DNA of 64,000 nt from Halicephalobus mephisto (GCA_009193035.1 SWDT01000483.1:1-64000), one strand, 5' to 3'. Positions 44,905 to 57,006 are shown, counted from the stretch's first letter. Numbers and translations: made by a program. Notes: generated from the sequence alone by a model not told the origin.

Positions 44905-45350
44905 AGTATCATCAAAATTGGAACTCAAAATTCAAAGTTAAAATTCTAATTTTTCGTGTTAAGAAACATCTTTAAATTTTTTTACTGTGAAATATTCTTT
45001 CTTTTAAATTGATGAAATTGGATATCCGGATTTCTCGAATCATAAGATGAATCATGAATTATATCTTAAATAGAAAAATCCAAATTTCGACCTTGAATTT
45101 TAAATTCCAACTTTGATGATACCGTAACCAGTGCTATGTATTATCAAAATTGAAATTCAAAATTCTGATTTTTCTTGTTAAGACACGATTCATAAATAAT
45201 TGTGATTCGAGAAATCCAGATATCCAATTTTATCATTTTAAATGAAAAAATATTTCATAATAAAAAAATTCAGAAATGTATCTTAACACGAAAAATTAGA
45301 ATTTCGATTTTTAATTTTGAGTTCCAATTTTGATAATACGAACCACTGCA
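44905..45350. repeat. Fold-back inverted repeat, arms about 150 bp
   Basis: 44905-45060 (TTTTTCGTGTTAAGA, GGATATCCGGATTTCTCGAA) and 45190-45345 (TTCGAGAAATCCAGATATCC, TCTTAACACGAAAAA) are reverse complements. Confidence 0.85.
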
Positions 45351-45409
45351 AAAAGGTCGAAATCAAATATACAATTCATTGGGGCAAATCAGTCAACACC
45401 AAAAGTACA

Positions 45410-45875
45410 AGAAAATCTGCAGCTTACGTGCAATAGTTAAGCAGACAAGTCGACATTAAAGTCAGTTCTGCGGTTCACGTGCAATGTTCAGGGAAGCAAA
45501 GTTAACATTAGATTAGGTTCTGCAGATTGATATCGACTTATCTGCTTAACCTTTGCGCGCAGAGTCAATTTCGCAGGTTGCGCGCAATAGTTAAGCAGGT
45601 AATGCGACATTAAAATAAATTTCGCAGATTGCGCGCAATGTTTAAACAAGTTGACATTAAAATAAATTTCGCAGGTTGCGCGCAACAGTTAAGCAGGTAA
45701 CTCGACATTAAAATAAATTTCGCAGGTTGCACGCAATGTTTAAAAAAGTCGGCATCGACATCAAAGTAAAACCTGCACATTGCTGGCAAGGTAGTCGACG
45801 TCAAAATTGCATCTTGCACGCGATATTTAGACGGATAAGTCGAAATCGAATCTGCAGCGGTCATGTAGATCGGCT
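45410..45875. repeat. TTGCGCGCAA minisatellite, locus 3
   Basis: Eight to nine units with TTTCGCAGGTTGCGCGCAA, AGTTAAGCAGGTAA and TCGACATTAAAATAAA, more diverged than the other two loci. One isolated copy (TATTGCGCGCAATATG) is at about 46721. Confidence 0.85.
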
Positions 45876-45939
45876 TATCTCACTATTGTGCGAAAATCCA
45901 ATTTGATGTTAAATCCTAAAAATTTGATCCACAAGTAGT

Positions 45940-46620
45940 TTTTTGTTCGTTGTGATTCCGTAATGAAAATTATAAAAACGGAAAAACTGGCAACTAGCTG
46001 TCTGGAAAGGACATTCAATCAGAAAAAAGCTGTTTTTTGTCCGACTTACACTGGTCGTGATTTCGTAATCAGAAATACAAATGGAAAAACCGGCAATTTG
46101 GTCATTGTCTCGAAACGATATTTGGTCAATGGATCAGGTGTTTTTTGTCTGCTCGACTCGCGCTGGTCGTGTTTCGTAATAAAGGACATAGTAAGGAAGA
46201 ACTGGCAATTATCAGTCTGGAAAGGACACTTGGCCAGAGAGCGAGTGGTTTTCTGTCTGCTCGACTCGCGCTGGCCAGAATCTCGTAATAAATAATATAA
46301 CAAGAAAAAACTGGCAATTATCAGTCTGGAAAGAACACTTGGCCAAGGAGCGAGTGGTTTCTTGTCTGCTCGACTCGCGCTGGCCAGAATCTCGTAATGA
46401 ATGATAAAATCTGGAAAAACTGGTAATTATCAGTCTAGAAAGAACACTTAGCCAAGGAGCGAGTGGTTTCTTGTCTGCTCGACTCGCGCTGGTCAAGATT
46501 TCGTAATAAATGATAAAATCTGGAAAAACTGGCATTCTAGAAGACACAACTAGCCGCAGAGCGAGTTGTTTTTGGACATTCTAATGTGCCAAACCATTTC
46601 GATTTCGTAATAATGAGTAA
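45940..46620. repeat. Tandem repeat, unit about 108 bp, six copies
   Basis: AAAAACTGGCAATTATCAGT, CTGGAAAGGACACTTGGCCA, GAGCGAGTGG and CTGCTCGACTCGCGCTGG recur. Because 108 is a multiple of three, frames stay open on both strands. Confidence 0.95.
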
Positions 46621-46629
46621 AATTAAGAA

Positions 46630-47330
46630 AAACTGGGAGCCTGGCCGGAGTCTATAAAACAGTCAAAACAAAATTAAATGAAATTTTTGGACAATAATTA
46701 AGCAAACCAATCTGCCAGAATATTGCGCGCAATATGCAGGTTTAATTCCGATGTCGATTTCTTTATAGACTTCAATACTGCTTTTTTAAAAGATTTTTGA
46801 GAATCGTAAAAGTGGCGACGGAAGCAATTTATCAACATTTTTTCTTAATCAATTTATTTTGATTCTTTTTTCAGTTTTTTTAAATTTTCCAAAATTTATT
46901 TCAATTTTTTAAAATTTACTTTTTTAAAAATTTACTTTTTTTTTTAAATTTACTTTTTTTAAAAAAAATTTATTTTGATTTTTTAAAATTTACTTTTTTT
47001 AAAAAAAATTTATTTTGACTTAATGGTTCGGCCTAATTGGAGATGGTCCTTCCGGTCAGCTTGGCATTGTGCCAAGAAAACGGTCATTTTTCGACCAGTT
47101 TTGTGCCTTGTACAGACTGGAACGAGAATTGCGCGACCGGGTTTTCCATTTTTCGGGACTAATTTATGCAAGCAAAAAAAATTATTTGGAATTTGCTCCT
47201 TTGAGGTATTTAGTCCCTTTTTTGATTTTTACTAATTTTGAATTTTTCTAAAATTAAATTTTTCAATATATTAGGTTAATCCAATTACGAAGAAAATTAA
47301 TCCAAAATGATGGAAAATAGGTTATAGGAA
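46630..47330. other. Intergenic: AT-rich stretch and a GC-richer patch
   Basis: 46860-47020 is TTTTTAAAATTTACTTTTTT low-complexity. 47020-47180 is GC-richer with a perfect short hairpin (CTTGGCATTGTGCCAAG) and a 70-codon plus-strand frame starting with ATG at 47023, without recognised homology. Confidence 0.4.
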
Positions 47331-47334
47331 ATTT

Positions 47335-47860
47335 GATATTTTATAACTATCGCAGAAAACGAAAAAAATCTCGAAACGAAAATTCCTGAAATTTAAAAAT
47401 CCAACTTGCACGACAACTTGGAGAAGTAATGACGTCATCCAGAAATCAGATCTGAAGAATAGTGAAATTAACCATCAGAAGTTATATTTAATTAATTTTG
47501 TATTGTTAGATTACTCGAAAAAATCGAAAAGTTGCAATTCAAAAAAAACTAGTCAAAAAAGTCAGAATCTTTCACAACAACTACCACTACAGTAACCCTT
47601 CAAAAACTGTCCTCTACTGATGTACAGTAATATTCTCGTGGAAAGTGAAAAAAGTCTCGGAACGAAAATCCCTGAAATCCAAGAATCTAATTTCTGCGGT
47701 AGTAGTGACGTCATCCAAAAGTGAAAAATTTAATAATGAAGATAAATCACGAAAAGTTAAAATTAATTAATTTTATATTTGATTTCCCGAATAAATTGAA
47801 GAATTGTAATCCAAAAAAGACTAGCCAAAAAAAGTCAGAATCCTTTACAGTAACTGTTGG
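47335..47860. repeat. Tandem duplication, unit about 300 bp
   Basis: AATGACGTCATCCAGAAATC / AGTGACGTCATCCAAAAGTG, GTCTCGGAACGAAAATCCCT / ATCTCGAAACGAAAATTCCT and ACTAG(T/C)CAAAAAA align two copies. Confidence 0.82.
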
Positions 47861-48070
47861 ATTGCGCACTTTTTATTTGAGTGGAAGTTTGTATAACTTT
47901 GGTCCCGAAGGGAACTACCCTGAGGACCAACGAAAGGAGTACGGTTGCCTTTTGGCGGTAATTTTAAAATTGCGAAATACTTTTGTAAGAGTTGTTTTAT
48001 GTCTCGTGCCTCTGGTTCTATAAAGTTGTTTTATATATTTCTCGTCTACACGCGGATCAGGAACCACTAA
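47860..48070. repeat. Inverted single copy of the chitinase-intron repeat
   Basis: GTTGTTTTATATATTTCTCG with TCTACACGCGGATC is the reverse complement of 51525-51570. AACTTTGGTCCCGAAGGGAA is complementary to TTCCCTTCGGGACCAAAGTT, present three times in 51525-52115. Confidence 0.9.
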
Positions 48071-48099
48071 CTACGATCTAACAGTAACGTACATCCCTT

Positions 48100-48800
48100 C
48101 GATATCTGCTGCCTTCGGGGATAGATATCCTAAAAAGTTAAAAATCGTAGAAAAGTAGCATCATCAGGAAGTAATTATCCCAAGGAAGCAGTTGTCGGCG
48201 GAAAGTGGATATTTCAGGAGACCGAGAATTACAAAGAAGTAACTGCTAAAAGGAACCAAAAGTCGTAAAGCAGTAACTATCATGGAAAAATAACTATCGT
48301 CTGGAAATAACTACTGCCGAAAATTGGATATTCCGGGGGATCGAAAGTAGATACAATTGGGGATCAGCAATTCCAGAGAACAATTGCTATCAAGAAGTGG
48401 ATGTTCTAAAGAACCAGATATCTTAGGAAATAGGTATTCCACAGGACCGAAAGCCATAGAGGAGGAAATATTGTTAGGGAACAACAGTCCTAGGGAACAA
48501 CTACTGCTTAGTAAACATCCTAAAAGATCAGATATCTCAGAACATGGATATCTTAGAAAACCGAGAGTTACGGAAGACCGAAAATCATAGAGGAGTAGAT
48601 CTTGTTAGGGAACAACTACTGCTTAGTTAACATCCTAAAAGATCAGATATCTCAGAACATGGATATCTTAGGAAATCAAGAGTTACAGAAGACCGAAAAT
48701 CATAGGAAAGTAGATCTTGTTAGGGAACAATTACTGTCTAGTAAACATCCTAAAAGATCATATCTTAGGACGTAGATATTTCAGAAGACCGAAAATATCA
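48100..48800. repeat. Tandem repeat, unit about 120 bp, five or more copies
   Basis: GAACAACTACTGCTTAGTAA, CATCCTAAAAGATCAGATAT, CTCAGAACATGGATATCTTA and GAAGACCGAAAATCATAG recur; upstream copies are decayed. Confidence 0.9.
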
Positions 48801-48839
48801 AAAGATAAAGTACCGCAAAAAACAAAATTTATTTACGAT

Positions 48840-51800
48840 TCAGATTCCATCTTTTGTAAGTCTAATTTTAACGCTATGGGTGATACAAGGAGAATTTCCC
48901 GAAGTGATTTTGTACATCTCTCGATTGGCGTAAAGTCCAAAAACACAGCGAAGCCGATTTTTGTCGTTTTCTTTCACCATTCTTTCGGGATAGATCTTGG
49001 GGTCGTAGTACGGTAGAGCCCCGGGATAGGGGGCAGGGGCGCAGTCACAAGGTTCGGACTTCCACATTGTCGACCAGTCCGGCTGCCAGGAGTACTTGTG
49101 CTGGACGGCTTCGAAGTTGTCCAACATCCCTTAAACAGAAATTAATGATCTTCGAAAAAGTCCCTAATCAAAAAACTTTCGTGACGGGACCACAAATTGA
49201 AACTTATTCTAAAAAATCAAAGAAATTGAAGTTTTTAGTCCCACCACGAATGATGTTTAAAAATCAATAACTTAATTAAGAATTTTTCGTGGCGGGACCA
49301 CAAATTAAAACTTATTTTCAAAAAATCAAAGAAATTATCAAAAATAGAAAATCTTGGTCCCACCACGAATGATGTTTAAAAATCAATAACTTAATTAAGA
49401 ATTTTTCGCGGCAGGACCACAAATTGAAACTTATTTTCAAAAAATATAGAAATTATCAAAAATAAAAAATCTTGGTCCCACCACGAACGATGTTTAAAAA
49501 TCAATAAATAAGTTTATAATCGAAAACTAAATTAACCATTTTTCGTTGCGAGAATCCTATGGTAAAGTATATATCTAATATTAGCACGAGTTTTCATAAA
49601 ATCAAATCCATTTGGAATTTGATTTAAATTAATTTCGAAAAATCAAGAAATTAGAAAATATTCAAAAATTAAGAAATTAGAAAATTTTAAAAAATTAAGA
49701 AATTAGAAAATTTCGAAAAATTAAGAAATTAGAAAACTTCGAGAAATTAAAAAATTAGAAAATATTGAAAAATCGAAAAATTTAAATAAATTAAGAAATT
49801 AAGAAATTAAAAAATATCGAAAAATCGAAAAATTAGAAAATTTCGAAAAATTAAGAAATTAGAAAATATTGAAAAATCAAAAAATTAGAAAACTTCGAAA
49901 AATTAAGAAATATCGAAAAATCGACAGTTCTGGTTATTTAATTATTTATTTTTTAAACAGTAATACCTTTACAAGACATGAGTCTTTCGCTCTCGACAGG
50001 AGCCCCGAGCTTCTTGGCGAAGAATCTGAAGGCCTTGATTCTCCGGTTCTCTCCTGGAGGTCCGGGTTCGGGGACAGTGTTGTTTTCCCCCTGGCATTCG
50101 TTGTTGATGACCAAACTGGTCGGACCGAAGACAGAACCCTCGTAACCTGCTCGAGCGTTCTTCTGTGTCGGTCTCCAGTTACCTAAAAAATTCATAATTT
50201 AATTCAATTTTTATAAAAATTTCACTTTTAAAGCTTCCTAAAAATTTTATTTTTAAAGTTTCCTAAAAATTTCATTTTTAAAGTTTCCTAAAAACTTTAT
50301 TTTTAAAGTATTCTAAAAATCTTATTTTTAAAGTTTCCTAAAAATTTTATTTTTTATAAAAACAGACCCATCATGATGTCGTGCATGGCCGGCTTCGGGG
50401 GCTGGGGGGTCATGTAGAACCACAAAGCACTCAGCATCGCCAGAGGGGGGTCCATTTTCTCCATCAACAAATGAGGTTCATTTAGCAAATCCACTTTGAT
50501 ATTTTGTAATTTTAAAAAATGCTCAAATTGACCGTAATTGTAGTTCCAGGACAACTGTAGAGGTCCTCTTCCGAAGTAACATCCTTTGTAAATCGGATCT
50601 CCTTCTTCTGTGGTGGTGTTTCTTTGGTCGCAAGGATACCAGAATTTCGTTTCTGGATTCTCGTTACAGTACCTGCCTTCTGGAAGACAGAATCTGCCGT
50701 CCGAAGGCTGGAGTCTCTCCGTCCGGTTGGAGGAGGGGAAGAACCCCGACCTGGGCCCCCCTTCGAAGTAATGGTAGAGACCCCCACGGTAGAAGCACTC
50801 ATCTGCGTCTTCTGGAGTCAACGTGGAACTGAAAAACGAATTTCAAATACACAAAAAAAACAATTTTTGATTTCGTAACAATTGCGAAATATAAAACGTG
50901 ACACAATCGTCACATTTTCCATGAATATTTTACATTTGTAGTAAAAATTAAAAAGTAATAGTAACAATTCGTTACTGGATCAGAAGTTACACTTTTTGTG
51001 TAAAAATTTAGGATAGTGATTATTTTTAACTGAAATCAGGGTTTTCTAGTCACTATCCAAAAACAGCTCCAATACACAAAAAATGCAACTTTCGGTCCAG
51101 TAACAATTGTGAAATGTAATAATCGTCACATTTTCCGTGAATATTCGACATTTGTGACGAAAATTAAAAAGTAAAAGTGACGATTTCCATTTGTTACTGT
51201 ACTAAAAGTAACATTTTTGTGTGTAGTTATTATAAAACAAAAAACTGGTCTTGAAACGAAATTCCAGCATCTTAGAAGATTTCAGAATTTAGTGAATCTT
51301 AAAAATTCTTAAATTTACTGAATTTTGAAAGATTATAGAAATTTCTAGAATCCATAAAATTTTAGAATTTGATGAATTTTGAAAAGTTAAAATTTATTGA
51401 ATTTTGGAAGGTTATAATTCTGGTTTTTGTAGAAATATAACTTAATTCATCTACGCACGTCACCAACGAAACAGATGGATCAAAGAAGCAAAGAATTAAA
51501 ATTGAAAATTGTTGGATCGTTGCTGGGGAATCCGGATCCGCGTGTAGACGAAAAATATATAAAACAACTTTATTGGGGCTTCAGGCACGAGATAAATCAC
51601 AACTCTAGTCCAATTATTGCGCAATTTTAAATTCCCGCCAATCCACAATTGTACAAATTTCGTTGATCCTCAGGGTATTTCCCTTCGGGACCAAAGTTAT
51701 ACAACCTTCCACTCAAATAGATCGTGCACAATCCAACAATGTGGAAACAACTTTATTGGGGCCACAGGCACGAGATAAATCACAACTCTAGTCCAATTAT

Positions 51801-52599
51801 TGCGCAATCTTCAAATTGCCGCCAACCCGCAATCGTACACCTTCCGTTGGTCCTCAGGGTATTTCCCTTCGGGACCAAAGTTATACAAGCGTTCACTCAA
51901 ATAGATCGTGCACAATCCAACAATGTGGAAACAACTTTATTGGGGCCTCAGGCACGAGATAAAACACAACTCTAGTCCAATTATTGCGCAATTTTAAATT
52001 ACCGCCAAAAGACAATCATATACCTTCCGTTGGTCCTCAGGGTATTTCCCTTCGGGACCAAAGTTATACAACCTTCCACTCAAATAGATCACGCGCAATC
52101 CAACAAAAATTTAATTTGTTTAAGTTTGAAATTGTATTGTTTAAGTTTGATATAGTGCGAAATAGGAATAAAAGTAAAATATAACTTACTTGTATAATCC
52201 GTAGTCAGTCTCGCCTGTCTCCTGGAGGACGTGGGCGAAGAAGGCAGCGACGTCCCTTCTCGCCAGCTGGGCTTTCGTGAATCCCTTGCCGCCTCTGGAA
52301 GCCGTCCCGAACTCGGGGAAGTACCTCGAGGCGATGATGAGGGCGTCGTAAGAATACGGTAGACATTTGTGAGGACCCCAGCCGTGGTTGGCTTTTGGAA
52401 AAAGATCTTCGAAATCCGCTCGAGAAAACCATTTTTGAAGATTCGTTTTGGGAAAATTATTTGGATCAGATGCCGGAGGACATTCCTTGGGAGGGGGTCT
52501 TCCGAATCTCTTCGGCCTGGGGCAATTTGCACAAAATACAATTTCAAAAATAAAAAAAATAAAAAAAAATAAAATCATCTGTCTCATCCTCGGGACCAT
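48840..52599 (-). CDS. Secreted GH19 chitinase, 458 aa, four exons
   Basis: Exons (minus) are 52190-52599, 50368-50828, 49967-50182 and 48840-49129: 1377 nt, phases consistent. The second donor (GTCTGT) is weak, but the join gives the family sequence MMGNWRPTQKN. Residues 8-25 form a signal peptide (MILFFFIFFIFEIVFC). The GH19 domain follows: FEDLFPKANHGWGPHKCLPY (about 63-82), FFAHVLQETGE (120-130) and CYFGRGPLQLSWNYNYGQF (220-238). E127 aligns with the family's catalytic acid, with Q where plants have H in HET. E159 in YHYFEGG is the likely second acid. IFGPTSL-type VFGPTSLVINNEC is in exon 3. GH19 enzymes hydrolyse chitin with inversion; nematodes use them in eggshell, pharynx or cuticle remodelling, or against fungi. 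Intron 1 holds MITEs and a triple repeat. Start choice among M1, M5 and M8 is uncertain. Confidence 0.9.
49150..49520. repeat. Tandem repeat of about 107-119 bp with TTCGTGGCGGGACCAC stems, chitinase intron 3
   Basis: Three copies. In each, TTTTTCGTGGCGGGACCA pairs with TTGGTCCCACCACGAA about 60 bases later. Confidence 0.9.
49620..49930. repeat. AAATTAGAAAATTTCGAAAA tandem, chitinase intron 3
   Basis: Fifteen or so imperfect copies of an 18-24 bp A-rich unit. Confidence 0.8.
50849..51224. mobile_element. Two further CACAAAAA MITE copies in chitinase intron 1
   Basis: Same ends and length class as the three copies at 32746-33351, including the GGATAGTGA/TCACTATCC spacer between copies. The second copy is shortened near its right end. 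Confidence 0.85.
51525..52115. repeat. Triple tandem repeat with ATTGCGCAAT sites, chitinase intron 1
   Basis: Three copies of about 190 bp: CAACTTTATTGGGGC, CAGGCACGAGATAAA, CCAATTATTGCGCAAT, TCCTCAGGGTATTTCCCTTC, GGGACCAAAGTTATACAA and AATAGATCGTGCACAATCC. ATTGCGCAAT is a perfect palindrome. A single reverse-complement copy lies at 47860-48070. Confidence 0.92.
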
Positions 52600-53340
52600 T
52601 TAAAACTCGAAAATTCTTGGTCGATTCCCCGATAATCTCCTTCGAGAAAAAACCTTTTAAAATTTTTCTTTTCAAAGATTAAAAATCAAGGGTATTTTTT
52701 GAATTCCCGCCAGAGGGAAAATAAAAATAAAAAAATAAATCTTGTAAATCGATTTTTTTCGAAAATCTTTCAAAAAATAAAAATTTTTTTCAAGACAATT
52801 TTCTAAAAAATTTTAATTTTTAAATTCCCGCCAAAAAATAAAAATAAAAAAATAAATTTGGTAGATTGACTTTTTTTAATTTTTTAAGAATCTTTAAAAT
52901 TTTTATTAAAATTATATTTTTTAAAATAATTTAATTTTAAAAGTTCTAAAATTTTCAAATTTTTATTAAAATTATTTTTAAAATAATTTAATTTTAAAAA
53001 TTCTAAAATTTTCAAATTTTTATTAAAATTATTTTTAAAATAATTTAATTTTAAAAATTCTAAAATCTCAAATTTTTATTAAAATTATTTTTAAAATAAT
53101 TTAACTTGAAAAGTTCTAAAATTTTCAAATTTTTATTAAAATTATTTTTAAAATAATTTAATTTTAAAAGTTCTAAAATTTTCAAATTTTTATTAAAATT
53201 ATTTTTAAAATAATTTAATTTTAAAAGTTCTAAAATTTTCAAATTTTTATTAAAATTATTTTTAAAATAATTTAATTTTAAAAGTTCTAAAATTTTCAAG
53301 ACCATTTCACAATATCCATTGCTGATTTTATAATTATCTC
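52600..53340. repeat. Spacer between chitinase and C2HC genes, with 57-bp tandem repeat
   Basis: 52600-52870 is AT-rich and is the likely 5' region of the chitinase gene. 52880-53300 holds six to seven copies of a 57-bp unit (TCTAAAATTTTCAAATTTTT, ATTAAAATTATTTTTAAAAT, AATTTAATTTTAAAAGT). Confidence 0.92.
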
Positions 53341-53369
53341 TCAATCGAATAAATTAAGTGGTACATTCA

Positions 53370-56300
53370 TCAAGTAAGCGATTTGCTAGAGCATCTTGAG
53401 TGATGATTTTGATCTGCTTGGACAGTTATTCCTTCTTCTGATTCCCTGATGAAAGCTTTGGTTTTTTTTCTAACTTCTTGGCATCCTTTGCAAAGAAAAA
53501 TTTTTCCAGCAATTCCGGCATTTTTCCAAAAATTAAATTCATATCCATAATTTTGATCATCTTCGGCAATAATTATCAGTCGATTTTTACCTTCTTCGTC
53601 GATAATTAACGAGTATCTTTCATTCGGGATAGTGTCCAAATCAAGACAAGCGGTCAAAATATCGGACACTATCACCGGACCGCTCTTCGTTGTTCCGTTG
53701 ACTTGCGTGACTTCCTGGATCAAAGACTGCAGATTGCCCAATGAACTTCCTTTATCCAGTTGTTTCCGTCCATAGAGAAACTGATTCATCATCAATGACT
53801 CCAAAGTCAATCCAACACAAGATTCCACATGATCCGACGACGGAGATTCCGACAACGAGATCTTCCCAGAAGAAACATTCAACAAAGCCGGAACATTTTT
53901 GTTTTTTTTCTCGCAAAAACTGCATTTATAAACCATTTCATGTCCCGAAGCACCTACATTCGAAACTTCCGGAACCCATCTGTATTCTCGATAAATCTCC
54001 GTCACTCCAGAAACCTGAACAAGCAGAGCGGCATTCGGGACCCCATCCGGACTCAGAGCAAATCTCCACCGATAAGTAGGGACTTTTCCGTCTGGACAAT
54101 CCGGAGACGCCGTCATGATATCAGAATCCGAATTTGTCACTTGTTTCCTGAAAAAGTTGAAAGTCACATAAACATAAAACTAAATCTATGTAAAATGAAG
54201 TACACACAAGTACACATACCTGAACATGCATATACACACGATACAATGTATATATTCATACAGCAGAACTTGGATATAAGATACCCCCGCTATAAGATAT
54301 CTCTTGTTATGGTACACGATCTGAGTGAGTGAGTTTGGTTAGTCTGCTTTCAAATTTACTCCCTCTATGATATATCCTTTCTTATAAGATAATCCTTGCC
54401 CGGTCCCAAGGGGTACCTTGTATCCAAGTTCGACTGTACAATAGAACTTGGATATAAGACACCCCCTCTATGATATATCCTTTCTTATAACATACGCTTT
54501 GCCCGGTCTCATGGGGTACTTTGTATCCAAGTTCGACTGTATATAAAAGTGGATATACACATGTCTGAGGATATATATCCGTGTATACTAGTAGATACGT
54601 CTACGTGTATGTGTATACAGACATGCATGTATATATAAGCGAATACATACACATGCATATCCATATATCCATACATATACATATATACAAACACGCACAT
54701 ATACATCCACATCCACATACGTACTTATATAAACATATATATCTACATCTATACATACATGCATCTACATACGTGCTTATATATATCCATGTGTACATAT
54801 GCATTACCTATATATACATATATACATATGTACGTGTATGTTACAAGTACAGATATACATCTACCTAGAGACATGTGTGTGTGGATATGTAGATGTATGC
54901 AAATGTCAATTGATACTTTTAAAAAACTCACGCAAATCTGTGTTCTACGGCCCGTTGTTTCTCATAGGCTTCGTTTAGCGGGATTCCTTTGCAGAGGTCG
55001 GCGTGGGGCTTGGCGATGAGCATCTTGGCTGTTTCTTTGCCTGAGGCAGAAGTTTCAACGTATACTTTTATGGTTCTACCGTATTTGTGTTGACAAGAAG
55101 TACAGTAATATTCTCGCATTTTTCCATCAGAAGAAGCTTTAAGAAGTCTGAATTCTCGAACTTTGTCTTTTTTTACTTTCACGATTATGACGCCCTTGGG
55201 TTCGCCTCTGATCCCGAGGCCGTACTCCCAGTCTTCGTCCGGGATTATTCTGCATGAAGTCGGATTAATGCTGAATATTTTTACTTTCGGTTTTGGAGCG
55301 GAGATCGTTGGTGGATTCCCGTTTATGACTTCGGATTTTTCCTGGTATTCCAGCGTCGGCTTGGGGACTGTCAAGGTGTCGATGATTGACTGGATAGATC
55401 CCATTTGAGCTGCTTTCATCGCGGTTTTCTTCACTTTTACGGAATTTGACTTCATTGAAACTGAATTTTCGGAATGATTGAATTTAATGCAAAATTTATA
55501 AGGAATCGGCGGGCAATCTTGGCTGTGAACGTGGTCCACGGCGGCGATGACGACGTACTTGCCTTCTCCGCCTTTCGTCGCCGTGGCCGTGACGCTTCTT
55601 CCGGTTTTTTCCATACAGTAACAGCATTCGAAGGTCCTTCCGTTGACAGACACATATTGACGGACAAATCCTCTGTTTTTTTCTTCTCTAATGATCAAAT
55701 AAGTCTGACCACCGTGATCGAACAGCTCCCAATCCGTTTGCGGAATTCTTCTGTTCGGAGGTCCATGGAATTTCGTCGATGAAGACGGTCCGATTATAGG
55801 AAGATTGGATGAAGACGAAAATTCTGTCAACGTCTTCGGGAGGAGAGATCTGCACATCGCGTCTAGTTCAGCCGCAGCATTCGTCCTTTCCACCTGAAAT
55901 GTGATTTTTATACAAAATTAACCATTTTTCTACAGTTTTCATATAAAATTAAGAGTTTTTCTACAGTCTTTAAAATAAAATTAACCATTTTTGTACAGTT
56001 TTCATATAAAAGTAAAAGTTTTTGTGCAGTTTTTATATAAAATTAAAAGTTCTCACAGTTTTCATATAAAATTAACCAATTTTGTACAATTTTTATATAA
56101 AACTAAAAGTTTTTGTACAATTTTTATATAAAATTAACCATTTTTGTACAGTTTTTATATAAAATTAAAATTTTCACACAGTTTTCATATAAAACTGAAA
56201 GCTTTTATATAAAATTTACCATTTTTGTATAAAGTAGCTTTCATCTAAAATAAAACTTTTATATAAAAACTGTTAATTTTACATTAAAAACACCGATTCC

Positions 56301-57006
56301 ATATTGAAATTACTAATTTTATATAAAATTTGGAATTTTTATTCAATTTTTGTGTAAAATTAAAAATTTTACTTTAAAAATAACCCATATAAAATTACTG
56401 ATCTCCATTTAAAATAAAAACTTGATGTAAAAATTATTAATTTTTGCAGAAATTAATCGTTTTTACACAATTTTCAAAAATAATTTTAATTTAGTCTTTG
56501 TTTTTTAAAATGGAATTTTTTCCAAAATAAAACTTTCATATAAAAATAATTTTTAAAAAGATAATTTTAAATTAGTAATTTTTGTCTGAAATAATTTTTT
56601 CTAAAATAAAAATTTTTACGTAAATTGAATTCCATATAAAATTTTTTTAAATTAAAATATTTTTATTTAAAAAATAATTTTTTCGAAAAAGTAATAATTT
56701 AAAGCTATTTTTGTCCAAAATCACAAAATTCCGTCCGAGAAAAATTTCATATAAACTCGGTAATTTCCGTCCGAGATAAACTTCTCTCAAAAATCCGATA
56801 ATTTTTCCAAAATAAAAGTTCATATAAAATTTACAATTTTTATATAAAATTAATAATTTTAAAATAAAAATAAATACCGTTGGTTCTGGTTTGACAAAAT
56901 TGACGCCTCTGGGGTCCGGGACGAGTTCGATCACTTCTTCTTCGAGACCACTTGTCGCGGGTTGGGGATCCTGGAGATCGGGCACTTCATTGCTGTCTGA
57001 ATCCAT
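53370..57006 (-). CDS. Protein with four C2HC zinc-type modules, 622 aa, three exons
   Basis: Exons (minus) are 56878-57006, 54932-55893 and 53370-54147 (1869 nt; phases 0 and 2 both match). After an acidic N-terminus (MDSDSNEVPDLQDPQPATSG) come four modules of about 75-85 residues. Each begins with an aromatic/strand block and ends C-x2-C ... H-x3-C: C133/C136-H166/C170, C307/C310-H340/C344, C439/C442-H470/C474 and C583/C586-H612/C616. The strand order (WELF, GQTYLIIREE, QYVSVNGRTFECCYC) recalls FLYWCH domains, but the zinc ligands differ (FLYWCH uses H-x-H). Modules 1-2 share one exon and 3-4 another, so a pair may have duplicated. DNA or protein binding in the nucleus is a guess. Introns carry MITEs and AT-rich repeats. 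GC-rich sequence with GGCGCC and CGCGCGCGCT just upstream of 57006 may be the promoter. Confidence 0.82.
54260..54542. mobile_element. Two adjoining MITE copies with AGAACTTGGATA termini
   Basis: 54260-54438 and 54436-54542 both run from GAACTTGGATATAAGA to TGTATCCAAGTTCGACTGTA, imperfect inverted ends. The ends and TA borders recall pogo/Tigger-type MITEs; that assignment is inference. They lie in intron 2 of the C2HC gene. Confidence 0.75.
54543..54912. repeat. Alternating purine-pyrimidine ATACATATAC tract
   Basis: About 370 bp of imperfect ACATATATACATG-like sequence with almost strict purine-pyrimidine alternation, inside intron 2 of the C2HC gene. Long frames on both strands reflect the composition. 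Confidence 0.85.
55905..56640. repeat. TTTTATATAAAATTAACCAT repeat, intron 1 of the C2HC gene
   Basis: A dozen copies of a unit of about 35 bp (TTTTGTACAGTTTTTATATA, AAATTAAAAG) with a palindromic TTTTATATAAAA core, decaying toward exon 1. Confidence 0.88.

Noticed and set aside
45963..46547. Several frames on both strands over the 108-bp array
   Set aside because: The period is a multiple of three, so stops are copied or avoided together; no start context and no homology.
52089..52572. Alternative frames of 67-152 codons overlapping chitinase exon 1
   Set aside because: Shadow frames of the exon that encodes the signal peptide and GH19 N-terminus.
54509..54931. Tyr/Ile/His-rich frames on both strands
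   Set aside because: Direct translation of the ATACATATAC-type tract; low complexity, lies within an intron.
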